Of a DNA stretch of 64,000 bases, positions 52,301 to 58,055 are shown in pieces. Origin of the DNA: Monarcha castaneiventris obscurior (Eukaryota; Chordata; Aves; Passeriformes; Monarchidae); NCBI GenBank assembly GCA_026261815.1, contig JAMPIT010000484.1:16776501-16840500 (forward strand). The letters are read 5' to 3'. Within the stretch, counting starts at the first letter, position 1. Every line of letters begins with the position of its first letter. The notes under the pieces are model-generated. The model saw nothing but the letters and a program-made list of their open reading frames with translations. It made no database searches and was not told the origin of the DNA. A program made the translations under genes and the position numbers.

Positions 52301-53214
52301 CACCAAGCAGCTTCTGAATGCAGAAACACTATTTTTAACATGCTAGTAAGTTGAACGAGAAAACCCACTGAAAGCTCTTAACCTATTCCACAGCTGAATG
52401 CTATAGAAATAACTTATGGGTTGTAGGTCCTTCCCTTTTCCTGTTTTGCACCATATGCTGTGATTTCAGCACCCTGATCATCAACCCAGCTACTGTTTCT
52501 CTAACAGCTCTGGTGCTGTTGAGTGCACTTGTCTGCCCACAAGTGGTACTTCCATACATGTAAACCAATAATCCTTGACATTTTGAACACAAATGGAACT
52601 GCGCTGTTGTTAACAACACTGCCAAAAGCTGAAATGGGGATCAACACACAAGATGCAGCATTGCTTCCTTTGTCAATTTTAACCTGGTTTTATTTCTCTC
52701 CAAACAGTCTCCTCTTCATCCTATCCCTGCATCGCCCACCAGTCCACAGTCTGGTCTAGATGGCAGTAACTCCACTTTATCTGGCAGTGCCAGCAGTGGT
52801 GTCTCTTCCTTGAGCGAGAGCAATTTTGGACATTCTTCTGAACCACCTCCTCGCACAGACACCATGGATTCTGTGCCCAGCCAGGCTTGGAACACTGATG
52901 AAGATCTAGAGACACCCTACCTCCCTGTCAGGTACAGTCTCTCTGAGCCTGATGTCCTGGAGTCGCTCAAATCCCAGCCATGCCGAAGCCACTCTGCTCC
53001 ATCTGGAGTCATTCCTCAGGACACCATGGACCCTCCTGCTTTACCCCCCAAACCTTACCACTCCCGGCTGCCAAACATGGAGAACGAGGAGGGGATGATA
53101 ATTGAAGATGATGACAAACACCGCCCGTTGCATCGTAAAGTGTCCCAACCAGTGAGTGGTGGAAAGGAGGAGCAGGCCAGGGTGGCATGGGAGCACGGCA
53201 TCAGCGAGCAGTAG
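1165..53214 (+). CDS. DOCK3: DOCK3, dedicator of cytokinesis 3 (3' two thirds of the gene, 31 constitutive coding exons plus a cassette exon)
   Basis: Atypical Rac guanine-nucleotide exchange factor of the DOCK-B group, acting at the plasma membrane and cytoskeleton of neurons; known partners of the family include ELMO, WAVE and SH3 adaptors. The spliced exons give 1,300 residues. Residues 1-496 form the helical/armadillo-like middle region, about 497-905 the DHR-2 (DOCKER) domain, and 906-1300 a Ser/Pro-rich tail with SH3 ligands PPALPAR and PPALPPK. Every junction keeps frame and nearly all have canonical GT/AG sites. The 5' exons (SH3, C2/DHR-1, about 730 residues) are outside the window. 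DOCK4, the closest paralogue, is excluded because the C-terminal residues (ending [11 protein letters not shown]...) match DOCK3 as I remember it, and MANF lies immediately downstream as in human. No frameshift or premature stop was found, so the gene looks intact. Confidence 0.96.
1336..4793 (+). other. DOCK3 intron 1 of the window (3.5 kb)
   Basis: Contains a T/C-rich tract at about 2383-2460 and a purine-rich stretch at about 3620-3960 with G-rich words near 3845-3900. No exon or transposon recognised. Confidence 0.75.
4794..4986 (+). CDS. DOCK3: DOCK3 exon 2
   Basis: Codes residues 58-121 ([15 protein letters not shown]... to ...RLFSFS) plus the first base of codon 122. Acceptor gtgtccgcag, donor gtgagc. 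The exon is markedly GC-rich, with almost every third position G or C, unlike its AT-rich intron surroundings. Confidence 0.95.
5127..5490 (-). mobile_element. Solo LTR of an endogenous retrovirus (intronic)
   Basis: The block starts TGCTGTTCTCACC and ends CAGTATCCA, so it has TG...CA termini on either strand. Its composition (a GC-rich end followed by an A-rich stretch with runs such as gccgatttaatgaattc) resembles avian ERV LTRs lying in minus orientation. No gag, pol or env reading frame flanks it, so it would be a solo LTR. TATTCATT occurs at 5116-5123 and again at 5491-5498, directly after the right end, but the left copy is three bases away from the TG, so I do not claim a clean target-site duplication. 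Family not identified. Confidence 0.55.
5491..5638 (+). mobile_element. tRNA-Ile-derived SINE with CR1-like tail (TguSINE1-type)
   Basis: The head is a decayed tRNA-Ile. It shows an A box TAGCTCAGCTGG (5498-5509), an anticodon-loop region gtgctaataatgcc with AAT anticodon, and a B box GGTTTGATCC (5543-5552) with the expected C changed to T. The tail (about 5580-5634) reads gatccttgtg and then cagaatattctgtaattctg, which is the 3' end typical of avian CR1. This head-plus-tail design is known from the passerine SINE TguSINE1, which is thought to be mobilised by CR1 enzymes. It abuts the solo LTR to its left. The missing acceptor-stem pairing shows it is not a working tRNA gene. Confidence 0.8.
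6293..6420 (+). CDS. DOCK3: DOCK3 exon 3
   Basis: Completes codon 122 (Glu) and codes residues 123-164 ([17 protein letters not shown]... to ...SIIKTSSL). Acceptor ttccttcattcag, donor gtaaat. Helical region upstream of DHR-2. Confidence 0.95.
7378..7524 (+). CDS. DOCK3: DOCK3 exon 4 (two in-frame donors)
   Basis: Codes residues 165-213 ([14 protein letters not shown]... to ...CPQCTAEIT). The 3' end was placed at 7524 (donor gttagt) because the last 14 residues, [14 protein letters not shown], are also present in human DOCK3 and nearly so in DOCK4 as I recall them. A stronger consensus donor, GCG|gtaaga, lies upstream at 7482/7483 in the same phase, so a form 14 residues shorter is possible. 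Confidence 0.92.
7525..9524 (+). other. DOCK3 intron 4
   Basis: Two kilobases of AT-rich intron. The only recognisable content is a MIR-like SINE remnant near 8755-8895. Confidence 0.85.
8755..8895 (+). mobile_element. MIR-like CORE-SINE remnant
   Basis: The stretch ttgcttaacttctctgtgct followed by cagatttgtaaaatgggg matches the well-known MIR phrase around '...acttaacctctctgtgcctcagtttccccatctgtaaaatgggg'. It is followed by aaaacactttggga, like the MIR 'aaagcgctttgaga' segment. Old and diverged; boundaries approximate. Confidence 0.6.
9525..9623 (+). CDS. DOCK3: DOCK3 exon 5
   Basis: Codes residues 214-246 ([16 protein letters not shown]... to ...FQSKDELK), phase 0 at both ends. Acceptor ggtcaacag, donor gtacaa. 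Confidence 0.96.
9624..11698 (+). other. DOCK3 intron 5
   Basis: AT-rich intron; no exon, repeat family or strong secondary-structure motif recognised. Confidence 0.8.
11699..11793 (+). CDS. DOCK3: DOCK3 exon 6
   Basis: Codes residues 247-277 ([18 protein letters not shown]... to ...MRLLTS) and two bases of codon 278 (Asn). Acceptor tgtgggacag, donor gtaagt. Confidence 0.96.
11794..13317 (+). other. DOCK3 intron 6
   Basis: Intron. Around 12840-12960 there is an A-rich stretch ending in a short tatatata run that may be an old repeat, but I cannot name it. Nothing else recognised. Confidence 0.75.
13318..13393 (+). CDS. DOCK3: DOCK3 exon 7
   Basis: Completes codon 278 and codes residues 279-303 ([17 protein letters not shown]... 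to ...DFDFK). Acceptor ttggctgcag, donor gtaaga. Only 76 nt long. Confidence 0.96.
14294..14394 (+). CDS. DOCK3: DOCK3 exon 8
   Basis: Codes residues 304-336 ([19 protein letters not shown]... to ...KRKKILD) plus two bases of the Lys codon 337. Acceptor cttgtcacag, donor gtaagg. [10 protein letters not shown] differs from the EIITSAKRKK that I recall for human, a variable basic loop. Confidence 0.95.
14670..14728 (+). CDS. DOCK3: DOCK3 exon 9
   Basis: A 59-nt exon that completes Lys 337, codes residues 338-356 ([19 protein letters not shown]) and gives the first base of Gly 357. Acceptor tctctctcag, donor gtaagt. Confidence 0.96.
14729..16137 (+). other. DOCK3 intron 9
   Basis: Intron with A-rich segments near 15285-15410; no recognised repeat or exon. 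Confidence 0.75.
16138..16286 (+). CDS. DOCK3: DOCK3 exon 10
   Basis: Completes Gly 357 and codes residues 358-406 ([19 protein letters not shown]... to ...RKNGNFKQ). Acceptor ttgtacag, donor gtgagg. Highly conserved within the DOCK-B group: DOCK4 has the same GNFKQVEA junction. Confidence 0.96.
16287..18543 (+). other. DOCK3 intron 10
   Basis: Intron containing the TTA/TTTA microsatellite at 17239-17271; no other recognised element. Confidence 0.8.
17239..17271. repeat. (TTA)n / (TTTA)n microsatellite
   Basis: About 33 bases of alternating TTA and TTTA units. Imperfect at its 5' half, purer at the 3' half. Likely length-polymorphic. Confidence 0.85.
18544..18629 (+). CDS. DOCK3: DOCK3 exon 11
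   Basis: Codes residues 407-434 ([19 protein letters not shown]... to ...YRELFSL) and two bases of Leu 435. Acceptor ttcctgcag, donor gtaagc. Confidence 0.96.
18630..20431 (+). other. DOCK3 intron 11
   Basis: AT-rich intron before the microexon; no repeat family recognised. Confidence 0.75.
20432..20458 (+). CDS. DOCK3: DOCK3 exon 12, a 27-nt microexon
   Basis: The 27 bases complete Leu 435, code TQLFGPYP (436-443) and give two bases of Ser 444. Skipping it leaves the frame intact but deletes nine residues that are present in DOCK3 and nearly identical in DOCK4 (PLFGPYPS). Acceptor ctggagtag with a poor pyrimidine tract, donor gtaaga. It lies only 118 bases upstream of exon 13. It is too short to appear in open-reading-frame searches and was found from the gap in the protein. 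Confidence 0.93.
20577..20672 (+). CDS. DOCK3: DOCK3 exon 13
   Basis: Completes Ser 444, codes residues 445-475 ([17 protein letters not shown]... to ...RLMERLLDY) and two bases of Arg 476. Acceptor tccatgtccag, donor gtacct. Confidence 0.95.
20673..22370 (+). other. DOCK3 intron 13
   Basis: Intron with a short TATATACACACACAC run near 21190-21206 and the guanine-tract motif at 21533-21565; otherwise unremarkable. Confidence 0.8.
21533..21565 (+). other. G-quadruplex motif on the transcribed-RNA strand
   Basis: Four guanine tracts of 4, 6, 6 and 4 bases are separated by loops A, CAAAGT and TGTTGC. This fits the classic quadruplex pattern with tracts longer than the minimum. It is on the sense strand, so it could form in the DOCK3 pre-mRNA as well as in DNA. 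Confidence 0.7.
22371..22431 (+). CDS. DOCK3: DOCK3 exon 14
   Basis: Completes Arg 476 and codes residues 477-496 ([20 protein letters not shown]). Acceptor tgctttcttag, donor gtaaag. The last segment before DHR-2. Confidence 0.95.
22918..23011 (+). CDS. DOCK3: DOCK3 exon 15 (start of DHR-2)
   Basis: Codes residues 497-527 ([19 protein letters not shown]... to ...QAENYT) and the first base of Glu 528. This is the beginning of lobe A of the DHR-2 domain, the helical dimerisation lobe. Acceptor cttccacag, donor gtgagg. Confidence 0.96.
23698..23846 (+). CDS. DOCK3: DOCK3 exon 16 (DHR-2 lobe A)
   Basis: Completes Glu 528 and codes residues 529-577 ([19 protein letters not shown]... to ...HYFNKGK). 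Lobe A helices. Acceptor tcctacag, donor gtatgc. Confidence 0.96.
23847..28542 (+). other. DOCK3 intron 16 (4.7 kb)
   Basis: Long AT-rich intron. No exon, CR1, SINE or LTR was recognised here by eye. Confidence 0.7.
28543..28629 (+). CDS. DOCK3: DOCK3 exon 17 (DHR-2 lobe A)
   Basis: Codes residues 578-606 ([18 protein letters not shown]... to ...QSLSWIR), phase 0 at both ends. Acceptor ggccccgcag, donor gtaagt. Confidence 0.96.
28630..30154 (+). other. DOCK3 intron 17
   Basis: Intron. Near 29800-29870 a stretch containing cttaatctcagctttgccat resembles the middle of MIR, but it is too diverged to annotate separately. Nothing else recognised. Confidence 0.6.
30155..30259 (+). CDS. DOCK3: DOCK3 exon 18 (DHR-2)
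   Basis: Codes residues 607-641 ([19 protein letters not shown]... to ...RKFPFFLR), phase 0. It contains the [12 protein letters not shown] segment, a hallmark of the DHR-2 domain across the DOCK family. Acceptor cctccacag, donor gtaagc. Confidence 0.97.
30260..34096 (+). other. DOCK3 intron 18 (3.8 kb)
   Basis: Intron carrying a 5'-truncated CR1 (31239-31646); the rest is AT-rich without recognised features. Confidence 0.8.
31239..31646 (-). mobile_element. CR1 LINE, 5'-truncated, minus orientation
   Basis: Starts with agaatcacagaatcac, the reverse complement of the ATTCT-type CR1 3' terminal repeats, followed by ggctggaaaagacctccaag and gtccaacc, the conserved CR1 3' region. It continues with the usual cctccagggatggtgact and gaagaaattcttcctgatgt blocks. 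About 400 bp survive, with the 5' part missing as in most copies. It still has long stretches close to consensus, so it is a moderately young insertion. Confidence 0.93.
34097..34238 (+). CDS. DOCK3: DOCK3 exon 19 (DHR-2 lobe B)
   Basis: Codes residues 642-688 ([19 protein letters not shown]... to ...LQCDAQ) and the first base of Tyr 689. The acceptor is a normal CAG. The donor GTATCCTTTT is the minor-spliceosome consensus. Confidence 0.96.
34239..34933 (+). other. U12-type (minor spliceosome) intron of DOCK3
   Basis: The 5' site GTATCCTTTT matches the U12 consensus exactly. TTCTTTGAC at 34911-34919 matches the U12 branch motif TTCCTTRAY at eight of nine positions, and its branch A lies 15 bases before the acceptor (34933), the expected distance. 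The reading frame requires the acceptor ttaccag at 34933 and not the stronger-looking ctgcag nine bases upstream. All other introns examined here have U2-type donors. Confidence 0.85.
34934..35100 (+). CDS. DOCK3: DOCK3 exon 20 (DHR-2 lobe B)
   Basis: Completes Tyr 689 and codes residues 690-744 ([18 protein letters not shown]... to ...DKENEFK). The start is fixed by the need for YLQIY across the junction. Donor gtagaa. The segment [11 protein letters not shown] is invariant in DOCK3 and DOCK4 as I recall them. Confidence 0.95.
35662..35748 (+). CDS. DOCK3: DOCK3 exon 21 (DHR-2 lobe B)
   Basis: Codes residues 745-773 ([18 protein letters not shown]... to ...EVERREL), phase 0. Acceptor actccttgcag, donor gtaaca. 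Confidence 0.95.
36204..36383 (+). CDS. DOCK3: DOCK3 exon 22 (DHR-2 catalytic lobe C)
   Basis: Codes residues 774-833 ([17 protein letters not shown]... to ...GGIARYQE). It includes the lobe C segment [15 protein letters not shown]. By alignment with DOCK2 and DOCK9, Val 824 is the likely nucleotide-sensor valine that enters the GTPase active site and helps expel GDP and magnesium (inference from family structures). The acceptor is the rare GAG trinucleotide, and the frame stays open for about 150 bases upstream of it. Donor gtgagc. Confidence 0.93.
37362..37445 (+). CDS. DOCK3: DOCK3 exon 23 (DHR-2 lobe C)
   Basis: Codes residues 834-861 ([18 protein letters not shown]... to ...ELMQEQ), phase 0. 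Acceptor ttcctgcag, donor gtacta. Confidence 0.96.
37446..38721 (+). other. DOCK3 intron 23
   Basis: Intron with a MIR-like remnant at about 38010-38150 and a two-copy 11-bp tandem (cttgtctcaca) at 38517-38538. Confidence 0.75.
38010..38150 (+). mobile_element. MIR-like CORE-SINE remnant
   Basis: Contains caaatcactgaactgcattt and then ccccatctgtaaaataatg, followed by gaagattaattacttattg. This parallels the MIR consensus order '...tcacttaacct...ccccatctgtaaaatg...gaggattaaatgagttaa'. Old, with fuzzy ends. Confidence 0.55.
38722..38838 (+). CDS. DOCK3: DOCK3 exon 24 (end of DHR-2)
   Basis: Codes residues 862-900 ([18 protein letters not shown]... to ...MMRSSLYH). [18 protein letters not shown] is the conserved last helix region of DHR-2 that packs lobe C. 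Acceptor ctttccacag, donor gtaagc. Confidence 0.96.
39249..39370 (+). CDS. DOCK3: DOCK3 exon 25 (start of C-terminal tail)
   Basis: Codes residues 901-940 ([18 protein letters not shown]... to ...KLVHRH) and two bases of Ser 941. From here the protein is low-complexity, Ser/Pro-rich and presumably disordered. Acceptor tgctctgcag, donor gtaccc. Confidence 0.95.
39371..40845 (+). other. DOCK3 intron 25
   Basis: Intron. Near 40706-40760 the run ggcctgatttttcgaaagtg resembles an old amniote repeat phrase, but I cannot assign a family. Confidence 0.6.
40846..40981 (+). CDS. DOCK3: DOCK3 exon 26 (tail)
   Basis: Completes Ser 941 and codes residues 942-986 ([19 protein letters not shown]... to ...DMYHMQ). 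Serine-rich. Acceptor tttttccag, donor gtacag. Confidence 0.94.
41441..41588 (+). CDS. DOCK3: DOCK3 exon 27 (tail, with internal acceptor)
   Basis: Codes residues 987-1035 ([18 protein letters not shown]... to ...SAPSSAR) and the first base of Gly 1036. Acceptor cctcctgcag, donor gtaagc. An in-frame CAG at 41504-41506 after the pyrimidine-rich tctctgttttatcctcgtcc could serve as an alternative acceptor that removes 22 residues. Confidence 0.94.
42807..42846. repeat. Short tandem repeat, 10-bp unit TGACAGGCTG
   Basis: Two perfect copies (42821-42840), flanked by an imperfect copy on the left with a 4-base insertion and a partial copy on the right. Each unit contains TGACAG. Confidence 0.8.
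43480..43632 (+). CDS. DOCK3: Candidate DOCK3 cassette exon (unconfirmed)
   Basis: A 153-nt block is bounded by a TAG acceptor after a long T-rich tract (about 43428-43475) and a consensus donor AGAG|gtgaga. Inserted between exons 27 and 28 (both junctions phase 1) it would add 51 residues, beginning [18 protein letters not shown] and ending GGTTSR, without a stop or frame change. I do not recall this segment in mammalian DOCK3 or DOCK4. It may instead be a chance reading frame in an old repeat or conserved non-coding element, since similar-looking complex sequence continues past the donor. Confidence 0.3.
47034..47152 (+). CDS. DOCK3: DOCK3 exon 28 (tail)
   Basis: Completes Gly 1036 and codes residues 1037-1075 ([19 protein letters not shown]... 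to ...AIMENGQ), phase 0 at the end. Contains [10 protein letters not shown], related to RPCSAIYP of DOCK4. Acceptor ttgtttacag, donor gtagca. Confidence 0.95.
48054..48141 (+). CDS. DOCK3: DOCK3 exon 29 (tail)
   Basis: Codes residues 1076-1104 ([19 protein letters not shown]... to ...NLSVAEK) and the first base of Gly 1105 (or of the Ala that begins the cassette). SDPNLS is shared with DOCK4. Acceptor tctcccttag, donor gtactc. Confidence 0.95.
48142..51449 (+). other. DOCK3 intron 29 (3.3 kb)
   Basis: AT-rich intron with one possible old CR1 fragment (48862-48950) and an A-run at about 50351-50364. Nothing else recognised. Confidence 0.7.
48862..48950 (-). mobile_element. Ancient CR1-like 3' fragment
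   Basis: ttttaaggccaggaaagacc followed by actctagtctgacct resembles the old reptile/bird CR1 3' end phrase '...aaggccagaagggaccattgtgatcatctagtctgacct'. Short, diverged, no terminal repeat left. Confidence 0.45.
51450..51572 (+). CDS. DOCK3: DOCK3 exon 30, cassette exon related to DOCK4 tail
   Basis: A 123-nt exon of phase 1 on both sides, so inclusion adds 41 residues in frame between SVAEK and HYSLHF. It has a CAG acceptor after atctgtttcaatccttcag and a strong donor ATG|gtaagg. The encoded [14 protein letters not shown] and APPVPPR align in order with [14 protein letters not shown] and SPPVPPR of DOCK4 at the same place (recalled sequence). The human DOCK3 reference protein as I remember it passes directly from VAEK to GHYS, so the exon is probably alternative. 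PPVPPR is a PxxPxR SH3 ligand. Confidence 0.82.
52145..52227 (+). CDS. DOCK3: DOCK3 exon 31 (tail)
   Basis: Completes Gly 1105 and codes residues 1106-1132 ([19 protein letters not shown]... to ...RTLRK). Contains the SH3 ligand PPALPAR (PxLPxR). Acceptor tcgttccag, donor gtaatg. Confidence 0.96.
52708..53214 (+). CDS. DOCK3: DOCK3 terminal coding exon (32)
   Basis: Codes residues 1133-1300 ([19 protein letters not shown]... to ...AWEHGISEQ) and ends at a TAG. It contains PPALPPKP, a perfect PxLPxK ligand of the Crk SH3 type, and long Ser/Pro-rich runs. The end HRKVSQP then [12 protein letters not shown] matches the DOCK3 C terminus; DOCK4 instead ends shortly after its own RKVSQ. The acceptor ctccaaacag is normal. 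Confidence 0.96.
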   Translation, partial: SPLHPIPASPTSPQSGLDGSNSTLSGSASSGVSSLSESNFGHSSEPPPRTDTMDSVPSQAWNTDEDLETPYLPVRYSLSEPDVLESLKSQPCRSHSAPSGVIPQDTMDPPALPPKPYHSRLPNMENEEGMIIEDDDKHRPLHRKVSQPVSGGKEEQARVAWEHGISEQ

Positions 53215-56200
53215 GGACAGCTCCTGGTACACAGCTGGCATTGGCATTCCAGGTCTGGATACGACAGAGAGAGAGCAGGACTCGGAGAACAGCAAACCGA
53301 TTTTCTACTGCCGCAAGGTTATTGTCTGAAGCCCACAAAAGCAATTGGGCCAGCATGGCAGGTTGCTGCTTTCCTTTTTAATTTCTTTTTACACCTTTCC
53401 GTTATGTTTTTTAACTTTCTGTGCAGTGGACAGTTTATTCCTTCTGCAGTTTCTTAACCACATCATACGGCATATGAGCCATAGAGACTTGCAGAAGCTG
53501 AAAAATAAAATTTTAAGTGGAGGGGAAAAAAGGGGGGAATGTGGCAAGTTGATTTTGGACCTGCTTTCCTCCCAGTTCTGAGACGCACATGAGTAGAAGC
53601 AGTTGCACTAGGGACATATTTCTTTGCTGTACAGAATTGAAAGCTCATTGCTGAAATCAGGGATTCTATGAACTGTCAGGCTGGAAGGTGCATGAGCTGC
53701 AGGCAGTGGAAAGATGGCAATTCTAAGAAGAAATTGGCTCTTTTGAGAGCAGGATTGTACATATCTGTGCAGTGATCTCCCTGCATTGGTTCATAGGTGC
53801 TGAGGCAATCTAACCAGTGCTGATGCACTGATCTCCAAGATATCATTTCCAACAAACTCTGCCTCCTTTGTTTTTTATGTACTGTTTCATTTCTTAACTT
53901 TTGCTTTCACTGGCTAAGCCAACCTGCTTTCTCATGGGAATCGTGTTATTCATCTGTGCTACAGAATGAGAGGAGGTTGGTAGCTACTGGAGCTACCACC
54001 TCATTGTAGGCCTTTCCCATGCCCAGCTTTGGGCAGGCTGTTGACACCAGCATTTCTATTCCAGATTAAAACAAAACCAACCAAATTGAGTTTCTCATGC
54101 CACAAGCTGGTTGATGACCCAGCCAGTAAAGAAAAGGTGGCTTAAATGCATCATACCCAACAATCCTTGCCTCAGGGCTGAACATCATAATTCTCACCAA
54201 CTTCCATCACCCAGGAGCTGAGATTCATTCCCTGTTAACTCAATATCCTCAGTCCCTCCCAACAACTCACTGCAGCTGGTGTGCAGAAAGAATCTCCCAT
54301 CTCAGAGCAGACAGAAAACACCAGGACTCGAGCAATGCCCAGTATCAAGTGTACACCCCAGAGTCAGGGACCTTAAAGGCAACCTGTAAAGAGCAAGCGT
54401 TTTGTTTCCTCTTTTGCTTCTTTAGAATGTGTAGTACGAGCTGCTGTTTCTCTCTTCTGGAAGGTTCATTTCTTTTTCCTTTTCTCCTCAGGCAGCAATA
54501 CAGCCTTTCCCCATCACATGTTTTTTTTTATTGATAAGCTCCAGAAAGGGCTGAAGAACATTGTAGGGGACACCAAGCCACACCACACAAACCAGAACTG
54601 TGCAGAGCTGAAGACAGTACAAGTCTATGAACACAAAACATGCCTTTTAATCAGTACTTGCACAGTTTAGGAAAGAAAATCTGTGGGTAATATTGTTCTA
54701 TACAAAGAAAAGATCTTGGCTCTAAGAAACCTTTTATTCCTGTTTTCATACTTTTCAAGAAACTTTCAATCAAGATAATATCAAGTATTTAATGTTTTTA
54801 GATGAACAAGCCACCTTCCTTTCCCTTGCCACACCCACACACATTTTAGCCTTCCTTATAACCCTTTCACCTGCAAACTGCAAAGCACACTCCATAGGAT
54901 GAAAACAGCCCTCCCTCTTTCCTACCACTGAAAAATCTGAAGCACATTCAAATAAGACCTCCACCATATAAATTAGTGCCAGAAACAAGAACAGCACTCA
55001 AATGACATCTTGAATTCTTGCTTAACTGCTCAGTTTCTCCTGCTAAAAAAACACCATAAAGAAGCAAAAAAGGATTATTATAAATATTTTACAGGTCACC
55101 TTTAGCACTACCTCTAAATACAGTGACTGGGCAGAGTACATGGTTTCTGAACTGGCTAAAGATGTTCTGCCTGTATAAAGTCTGGACTCAGCAGTTGCAT
55201 GAAGGGGACTTCAAGAGGATTTGTTTGTTTTCTTTCTCAAGCTCTAGCCCATGCAAAACTACTAAGTTAAGGATTTGTTTCTTAAATGGCCTATTTGGCT
55301 GGAACAAAGTCTCTCTTGCTTCCTCTATTTTGTTACTAACACAGGCTGCTTGTAATCATTATATCCTTCACAACTTAAACAATGATAATAAAATGTGGCC
55401 CATAGTGGATGTTTCATCTTTAGCAGGAAGGAGAGTTTTCCAATGCTAGGACAGTCGTAAATGTTAACAAACCAAGGTGGATCTCTGGTATAGAACAAAT
55501 GTATGAAAACAACTGATGTTTTCAGTAAAGGTAAGTCAAGGTAATTGCTTAGAAAAGGGTGAAATGTTTTCACATATGCTATCCTCCAATCCCACTGAGA
55601 CTCTTCCAGTGAAGTTCTTAGAAGAACTAAGTTTTAATTCCATCTCCCTTGCCCTGGTTTCCTTTTTTTTCCTGGCAGCAAGACTAAAAGTAGTAAATGT
55701 AGTGACTTACTGAGCTTCCTTAATGTGAAAAACCAGCAGGTCTTGCAAATAAAACTTTGCAGAACCAAGAATGCAATTACCATGGGACTGAGTCCCAGGC
55801 AGCTGGAAAACCTGCCCACCAGAGCTCTAATCAGTCTCTGAAAATGCATCATCCTGCTCTGATTAGAGACCTGGTACAACAGTGGTGAGTCCATTTGGGG
55901 AGTCTGGCATTCCTATGTATTTGGAAGGGTTTGAAGATCAATCAGGTGACGTATACAAATACCTAATTTATGGCAGGTCCACATAAAGAAGGTTGGAATA
56001 AATTGCTGAATTTACTAAATTAAAGCCTCTCTGGAGTTAAATTTCTGTTATTGTTCTGATATCTACCAAGTATTCTGTCTCCCTTTTCAGTGCTTGCCTT
56101 AAAGGGGGCAGAAGATAGAAAGACTATTATTAAGATTTTGTGAATCTTGGAACTAATATTGCCTGGAACTACTATTTCTCTGTAGGGTGTGAGGTGTCTT

Positions 56201-57230
56201 TTAGCATAGTACAACTCCAACGTCAAGCTCAGTCCTGGAGTAGGTGGAAGCAACAGCAGTTGTTGCACTTGCCCAACAGGATTTGAAGATTCCTTGTATA
56301 AACCACAGCAACAGGATGTTTTGAACAGGACCTTGACATTCTATACCTAACTCTAATTCAAACTTCAGTGTACTTGCCTTCATTGGGTTTTCTTTGCATA
56401 ACAAAATAGCATGTGCATTCCTGAGAAAAATTGGTGGAATTCTGCTATAAATCTCTCCATCGTCAATGTACCTGCTGCCCCATCTGAAACAAAATTGAGA
56501 AGGAGCTACAGTGGTAGAAGAAAAGCAATTAAAACAAGTTCTCTGAATCCTACTTTTTTTTTTCTTCCCATAGTTGGGTTGGTTTTATTGCTGTATGCAA
56601 GACTCAGATCCTTTTTCGTCTTCTCCTCTGTTTGGTTTTTAGCTTACTTACCCTTTTTTAGGTAAGGGATATTGCATATCCCTTCTGTGGGAGTATCAGC
56701 CAAAACTGGGGAGGCTGGAGAGAGCAAGAGCCTTTGGGAAACAAATTATGTGATATTTAAAATTTCCTCCGATCATGCTTCTTTGTAAATATCCCCATTT
56801 GAATGCTGTGTATTTGTACAGGAAATTGAGCAAAAAATGTATAGATTGTGATGTCTGACTGGTATTCTGCCCTGTAAATGTGTTTTTAACCTCTGGCATT
56901 CTGTGCTTATTTAAAAAAAAAAAAAGGCAAAAACCTCTAACCACTTCTCTTTTGTGTATTCATGTTTAAAATAAAATGAAAACAGCTATCTTATCTATAA
57001 TGGAAATCAAATTCAAAAGGAAAAAATTAATTTGTACAAGTGTCCTAAAGGTACTTCATTGTATATATTGTGATAGCATGTTTCCAGAACCAACAAATAA
57101 GTGGTGTGAATTTTAGATGTAAATATCTGCCGTTTGTTTTGGGTTCCTTTCCCTTACCCATTCACTCGACTGCTGTGATGTGGAATTAAAGATTAATACC
57201 TGATATTAAAACAGTACAGCTGTATGGTCA
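53215..57230 (+). other. DOCK3: DOCK3 3' untranslated region (about 4 kb)
   Basis: Begins after the TAG. A first AATAAA at 53504-53509 could give a short form with a UTR of about 0.3 kb. Another AATAAA lies at 56970-56975, and paired ATTAAA signals lie at 57185 and 57205, followed by a T/G-rich stretch, so the main end is placed near 57,230. The last 350 bases are AT-rich with long non-repetitive words, as is typical for conserved neuronal 3' UTR ends. It contains four Pumilio-type motifs. The boundary is inferred; no transcript data were available. Confidence 0.65.
57185..57210 (+). terminator. DOCK3: Candidate distal polyadenylation signals of DOCK3
   Basis: Two ATTAAA hexamers at 57185-57190 and 57205-57210 are followed by tgtatggtcattgctgtcct, a T/G-rich downstream element. 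ATTAAA is the commonest variant of the AATAAA signal. Confidence 0.6.
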
Positions 57231-58055
57231 TTGCTGTCCTCGAGGCAGGGCTATCCTCAGGCTGCTCCAAACCTTGGCAAGAGACAAGGAACAGCCCTCA
57301 CTTCCTACCTTCGTGTGAATGAGAAATATGGGGGCAACCAAAAGGGTTTTGTGTGTGGTGAGGGAACAGCTTCCATGTCACTCTTTTAGCTGTCAGTGTG
57401 TTATTTAATATCAACTTCTTGAACAGCAGCAGGCACATCCCCCTCCTGGTCTGGTCAGGGAGATGCACATGGCACTTGAAGCAGCCCCAGGCAGAGTTTT
57501 GGGGCAGTACTTTCAGAGACAAAGGGAATGGAATTAGCTCTCCCCTAGGACATCTGTGGAGTGCCTGTGTGCCACTTAGTTATCAGCTGGGGTTAAACCA
57601 CTATTATCTCGATGCCTAGAAGATTGCTACTCTTTTATTGCAATAGTACTTAAATACCGATCATTTTAACAGAATAGATGTGAAAGAACAGTAGTTAAGA
57701 CATGTAGGAACACAGGATTTGGGAATTCAGATGGTGACTTCTACATGCTCCTAATCTCAAATTTTCTTCCATTACCACTAATAAACCCAGTTATTGTACA
57801 GGAGGCAAAATAACTCATTTCATGTCTTGACAAACCAGCAAAAAAAATTCTGAAACCTGTCTCAAAAGACAATTAGCAGCAAGTCTGACTCTTCAGCTGG
57901 CCCCAGGATGTACATGGACTGCCAAGGCAACCTTTGCACACACCACATACAAATACTGAGAAGAGAAACTGTAACATGATAGTTCAATGCCTCTAAAATA
58001 CCAAAGTGTGGCTTAGCTAAAATGTTCACCTGATGCCTGAAGAAGTCTGTATCAG

